A DNA stretch of 64,000 nt from Chryseobacterium sp. MYb7 (GTDB lineage Bacteria; Bacteroidota; Bacteroidia; Flavobacteriales; Weeksellaceae): positions 1 through 64,000 of the forward strand of contig NZ_PCOU01000017.1 in NCBI RefSeq assembly GCF_002979455.1, given 5' to 3'. Positions 61,566 through 64,000 of the stretch are shown here, in pieces; position 1 is the first letter of the stretch, and each line of letters opens with the position of its first letter. The translations under genes and the position numbers were made by a program. The notes under the pieces were generated by a model. That model was not told where the DNA came from. It was given only the letters and a program-made list of their open reading frames with translations, and did no database searches.

Positions 61566-62672
61566 TTAGTATTTATACTTAACTTTAGATTTGAACATTT
61601 CTAAATTATCAGTTTTAATAAAAGCTTCTTTTCCATTTTCTCCCTTCAATAAAACAGTAAAGAAACTATATGCCTCATTCACTTTAATAAAAATAGCTGC
61701 CTTAGTTGATTTAGGATCATTACCAAAGACCTTAGTAAAAGCGTCAAAAGCAGACTTTTCATCAAGATCACATCCTGCTTCATATTTAATTTGATCTGCT
61801 CCCATCAAAGAAAATGAAATAGTAGCTGGTATTGCTCTCCATTCACTCTCAGTTAAAGGATTTTTTTCTGCTCCCAGCTGTTCCCATTCGCCATTAACAT
61901 TTGATATTCCAACATCTGTCAACGGATTGAGCTTTGCATTTTCCGGTAACTCAAAAATCGGTTTCCAGCTATATCGTATTCTGTAGGTATCCCATAATCC
62001 AAATGGGATAGATTTTCCTTTATTTTTTTCTTTTATTTCAGTGGGGATAACCTTACCATTATTTAAAACCTCATCAAGGTAATCTTTCCGCCAAAACCGG
62101 TTTTCATGGCTATCAAGCTTAGCAATTTCTGATTCTGGAATTGTTACCTTTTTTCCCTGATACCTGCCTACTTCTTTCTGAACCCCAACACCAGCAATCC
62201 AAACCACTACCACTCCTCCCGGAGCCATTCCCACACCAATATCTTTATAATTTAAATGTTTAATATTACCACTTCCACTGGTTGCTTTTACTTGATAGCC
62301 TTTACTGAAATATTCTTTAATTTTAGCAATATCAATTTCGGTATCAATCATGTAAAACTGGTTTTCCATATATGACATCCAGACAAAATCCAATCGGGTC
62401 GGAAGACTCTTAAAACCATTTCCCATACCATGATTGATCAAACCCCAAGAACCATCCCCAGGTACAATTCCAAAACTTAAACCTACCCATTCTCCTCCTT
62501 CACATTCTATTCCTCCTTTGTATACTTCCATAGGATATCCTAAAGCTGCAGAAGTTCCTTCTGTCCATTCATATTTTGTCATAGTCTTAGTTTTTTGGTC
62601 TTCTTTTTTTTCCTGACACGAGATCTGAGTGAAAAATAAAAAGCTTAGCAGGTATTTTATTATTTTATTCAT
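61566..62672 (-). CDS. DUF2931 lipoprotein, candidate immunity protein
   Basis: 368 residues from the second ATG (62672); 62681 is also possible. Lipoprotein signal MNKIIKYLLSFLFFTQISCQEKKE. DUF2931 features: KYEWTEGTSAALGYPMEVYKGG, LPTRLDFVWMSYMENQFYMID. The C-terminal third (NPLTESEWRAIPATISFSLMGADQIK...) may be a second module. DUF2931 proteins occur beside DUF2235 effectors and have been taken as their immunity partners. Operonic, 22 nt before the effector gene. Confidence 0.8.
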   Translation of the reverse strand: MNKIIKYLLSFLFFTQISCQEKKEDQKTKTMTKYEWTEGTSAALGYPMEVYKGGIECEGGEWVGLSFGIVPGDGSWGLINHGMGNGFKSLPTRLDFVWMSYMENQFYMIDTEIDIAKIKEYFSKGYQVKATSGSGNIKHLNYKDIGVGMAPGGVVVVWIAGVGVQKEVGRYQGKKVTIPESEIAKLDSHENRFWRKDYLDEVLNNGKVIPTEIKEKNKGKSIPFGLWDTYRIRYSWKPIFELPENAKLNPLTDVGISNVNGEWEQLGAEKNPLTESEWRAIPATISFSLMGADQIKYEAGCDLDEKSAFDAFTKVFGNDPKSTKAAIFIKVNEAYSFFTVLLKGENGKEAFIKTDNLEMFKSKVKYKY

Positions 62673-62716
62673 TATAAACATGTTGCAATCTTAAAAATTG
62701 TTTGTGACAATTATTC

Positions 62717-63013
62717 TTATTCCATCAAAGGAAGAATAATTATTAAAATTAATGATATCACGATAAAGCATATGCCAAAAGAATAAAAACAGTACAAAAC
62801 AAAATCTCTTATTTCATTTTTCCTCTTGATGGAAGTCAGGAAAAATGGCAGTGCAAACAGCACCGGAAAAAAAGCCAGGATCAGCCACAGGGCAACCCAT
62901 GCATAATCTCCACTTCGAAACTGTGTCATATCTATGAAACTTAATTCAATAATGACAAGTAACACTACTGCTAACAAAGATGAAAAGAAAGAGATTAACG
63001 ATTTTTTTAACAT
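62717..63013 (-). CDS. small membrane protein
   Basis: 98 residues with three hydrophobic helices (about 5-28, 38-58 and 72-95) and a positively charged loop (TSIKRKNEIRD). No family recognised. The ATG follows the VgrG stop by one base, so it is coupled with vgrG. The role in the T6SS block is unknown. Confidence 0.7.
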   Translation of the reverse strand: MLKKSLISFFSSLLAVVLLVIIELSFIDMTQFRSGDYAWVALWLILAFFPVLFALPFFLTSIKRKNEIRDFVLYCFYSFGICFIVISLILIIILPLME

Positions 63014-63014
63014 A

Positions 63015-64000
63015 TTACCCTTTATTTACTTTAGCATCTATTTTACCTAACATCTTGGCTACGCCTGAACTCTGTAGTAAAATATCTCCGTTTTTTGCTT
63101 TATGAGTAGTGGTTGAAGTAGTTTCTTTAAGATCACCTATCACATTAATCGTTTTATTTTCATTGACGGTCTGCTTATAATTTTTTGAGGTAAACTTATG
63201 ATCATTGATGATACTAACGGCATTATCATTTCCTACACTGGTCTTCATATCTTTTCCTACGTTGATTGCCAAATCTTCACCTACATTAAAAGTCATATTT
63301 TTAGGAGCCGTTACGATGATATTCCCTTTACCATCCATCAAATAGTTATTCCCACTTGGGTCTATAATATTTACACTTCCTTCGGCATCATTCATTAAAA
63401 TACGGATTCCGCTTCTGGTTTGTATTGATTTTAAATGATTATCTACTCCGCCTCCAAGAGCTGTTCCTCCATGGAACATTCCTCCCATCACAAAAGGACG
63501 GTCGGGATGATTATGAACAAAACCTACCATCACCTGATCACCAACCTCTGGTATGGCTACATAGCCTCTGTTTTGAGTAATCTGGTCTGTACCTCCTGCG
63601 TCAGGAGCCATCATTCTGATAAAATTGGTGGTATCATGCAGCTGCCAGTCGAATCTAACGGTAATTCTTCCCTGTGCCAGCGGATCTGTATTGGAAATTA
63701 CAGTTGCAATCTGCGGCTGTGCGATAGGCATCGTAAAGTCCGGCGTTGGAATATATCCTGTATCTGAGGCAATGGCCTCGAATCTTCCTTTGTAACGCCC
63801 GAGAGTATCTATTTCATGAATAACTTCCGTCATCATCAGTTTAGTGAAATAGGCTGTTTTACTGGTATCTGTCTTTCTCATATTGATATCAGCAACGCAT
63901 CCCGGATATAAAAACGGTATAGTAGTTCCCCCGGAAACGGTAAAAACTTCCACCGCTTTGCTTCCGGCAGTACTCGTTTGGGAAATAACAACATCCATAT
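63015..64000 (-). CDS. vgrG: VgrG type VI secretion spike protein (C-terminal part)
   Basis: 328 residues visible; the frame continues past the right edge, so the N-terminus is missing. The gp5-like OB-fold shows DPLAQGRITVRFDWQLHD, NRGYVAIPEVGDQVMVGFVHNHPDRPFVMGGMFHGG (about 135-175), and the rest is the repetitive beta-helical needle (NVGEDLAINVGKDMKTSVGNDNAV). VgrG trimers carry PAAR and effectors. The genes after it, transcribed in the same direction, supply these: a spike-effector block of the Bacteroidota type VI system. Confidence 0.9.
   Translation of the reverse strand, partial: MDVVISQTSTAGSKAVEVFTVSGGTTIPFLYPGCVADINMRKTDTSKTAYFTKLMMTEVIHEIDTLGRYKGRFEAIASDTGYIPTPDFTMPIAQPQIATVISNTDPLAQGRITVRFDWQLHDTTNFIRMMAPDAGGTDQITQNRGYVAIPEVGDQVMVGFVHNHPDRPFVMGGMFHGGTALGGGVDNHLKSIQTRSGIRILMNDAEGSVNIIDPSGNNYLMDGKGNIIVTAPKNMTFNVGEDLAINVGKDMKTSVGNDNAVSIINDHKFTSKNYKQTVNENKTINVIGDLKETTSTTTHKAKNGDILLQSSGVAKMLGKIDAKVNKG

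Overview
The window reads as a low-GC chromosome segment of a Flavobacteriia bacterium, most likely Chryseobacterium or a close Weeksellaceae relative. The grounds are Bacteroidota-type promoters (TTG, about 17-23 nt, then TAnnTTTG), many secreted lipoproteins and beta-barrel proteins, the DUF1800/DUF1501 pair, an OMP_b-brl_3 type receptor, and short peptides with a MKNLKKLSRE...KQINGG leader. Assignments rest on reading motifs by eye; no database search was run.

Layout. 1-1350: end of an unknown gene and two small exported proteins. 1424-3936: tyrA behind a Tyr-codon leader peptide and terminator hairpin (an attenuator), facing L-serine dehydratase. 4118-10799: Crp/Fnr regulator and azoreductase-like flavoprotein, ammonium transporter, hydrolase, two YceI proteins, glucokinase, small beta-barrel. 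11179-13938: DUF1800 and DUF1501 pair, then a composite repeat and a 45-residue cationic peptide gene.

14501-30028 is the most interesting part, an RNA-repair-like neighbourhood. WYL regulator and HopJ-family genes diverge from a divergent rtcB. Downstream of rtcB lies a tRNA-shaped RNA whose anticodon arm is replaced by a larger stem, then three tandem hairpins with one shared architecture and compensatory base changes, then a 584-residue protein with a helical N-terminal part and a TerD-like C-terminal part. This recalls the Rsr / Y RNA / RtcB loci of other bacteria, but no canonical TROVE/Ro60 protein is seen. Nine kilobases further on, after two lipoproteins and the lower-ligand cobalamin genes cobT, cobS and cobC, a nucleotidyltransferase gene carries the same promoter-operator as rtcB (TACGCAA-N5-TTRCGYA, then 9 nt, then TTACTTTG). 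Between it and a second nucleotidyltransferase sits an AT-rich PHP plus SMC/ABC ATPase gene that looks like a defence-type insertion.

30232-41338: TfoX-like protein, DUF2975 and HTH pair behind a perfect inverted repeat, ABC ATPase plus an ABC-permease/M1-peptidase fusion, MarR regulator and outer-membrane receptor, polynucleotide phosphorylase. 41774-51763: sugar transporter, rpsO, four bacteriocin-like Cys-rich peptides in tandem, mgtE, metal-binding and cupin proteins, free-Met-sulfoxide reductase-like GAF protein, MBL hydrolase, tRNA-Leu(CAA).

51801-64000 (all minus strand): S41 peptidase, then a run of small exported proteins including one decayed paralogue, downstream of a type VI secretion effector block: VgrG (cut by the window edge), small membrane protein, DUF2931 lipoprotein, DUF2235/Tle-like lipase, unknown protein, PAAR-like plus GH19 effector, TPR lipoprotein.
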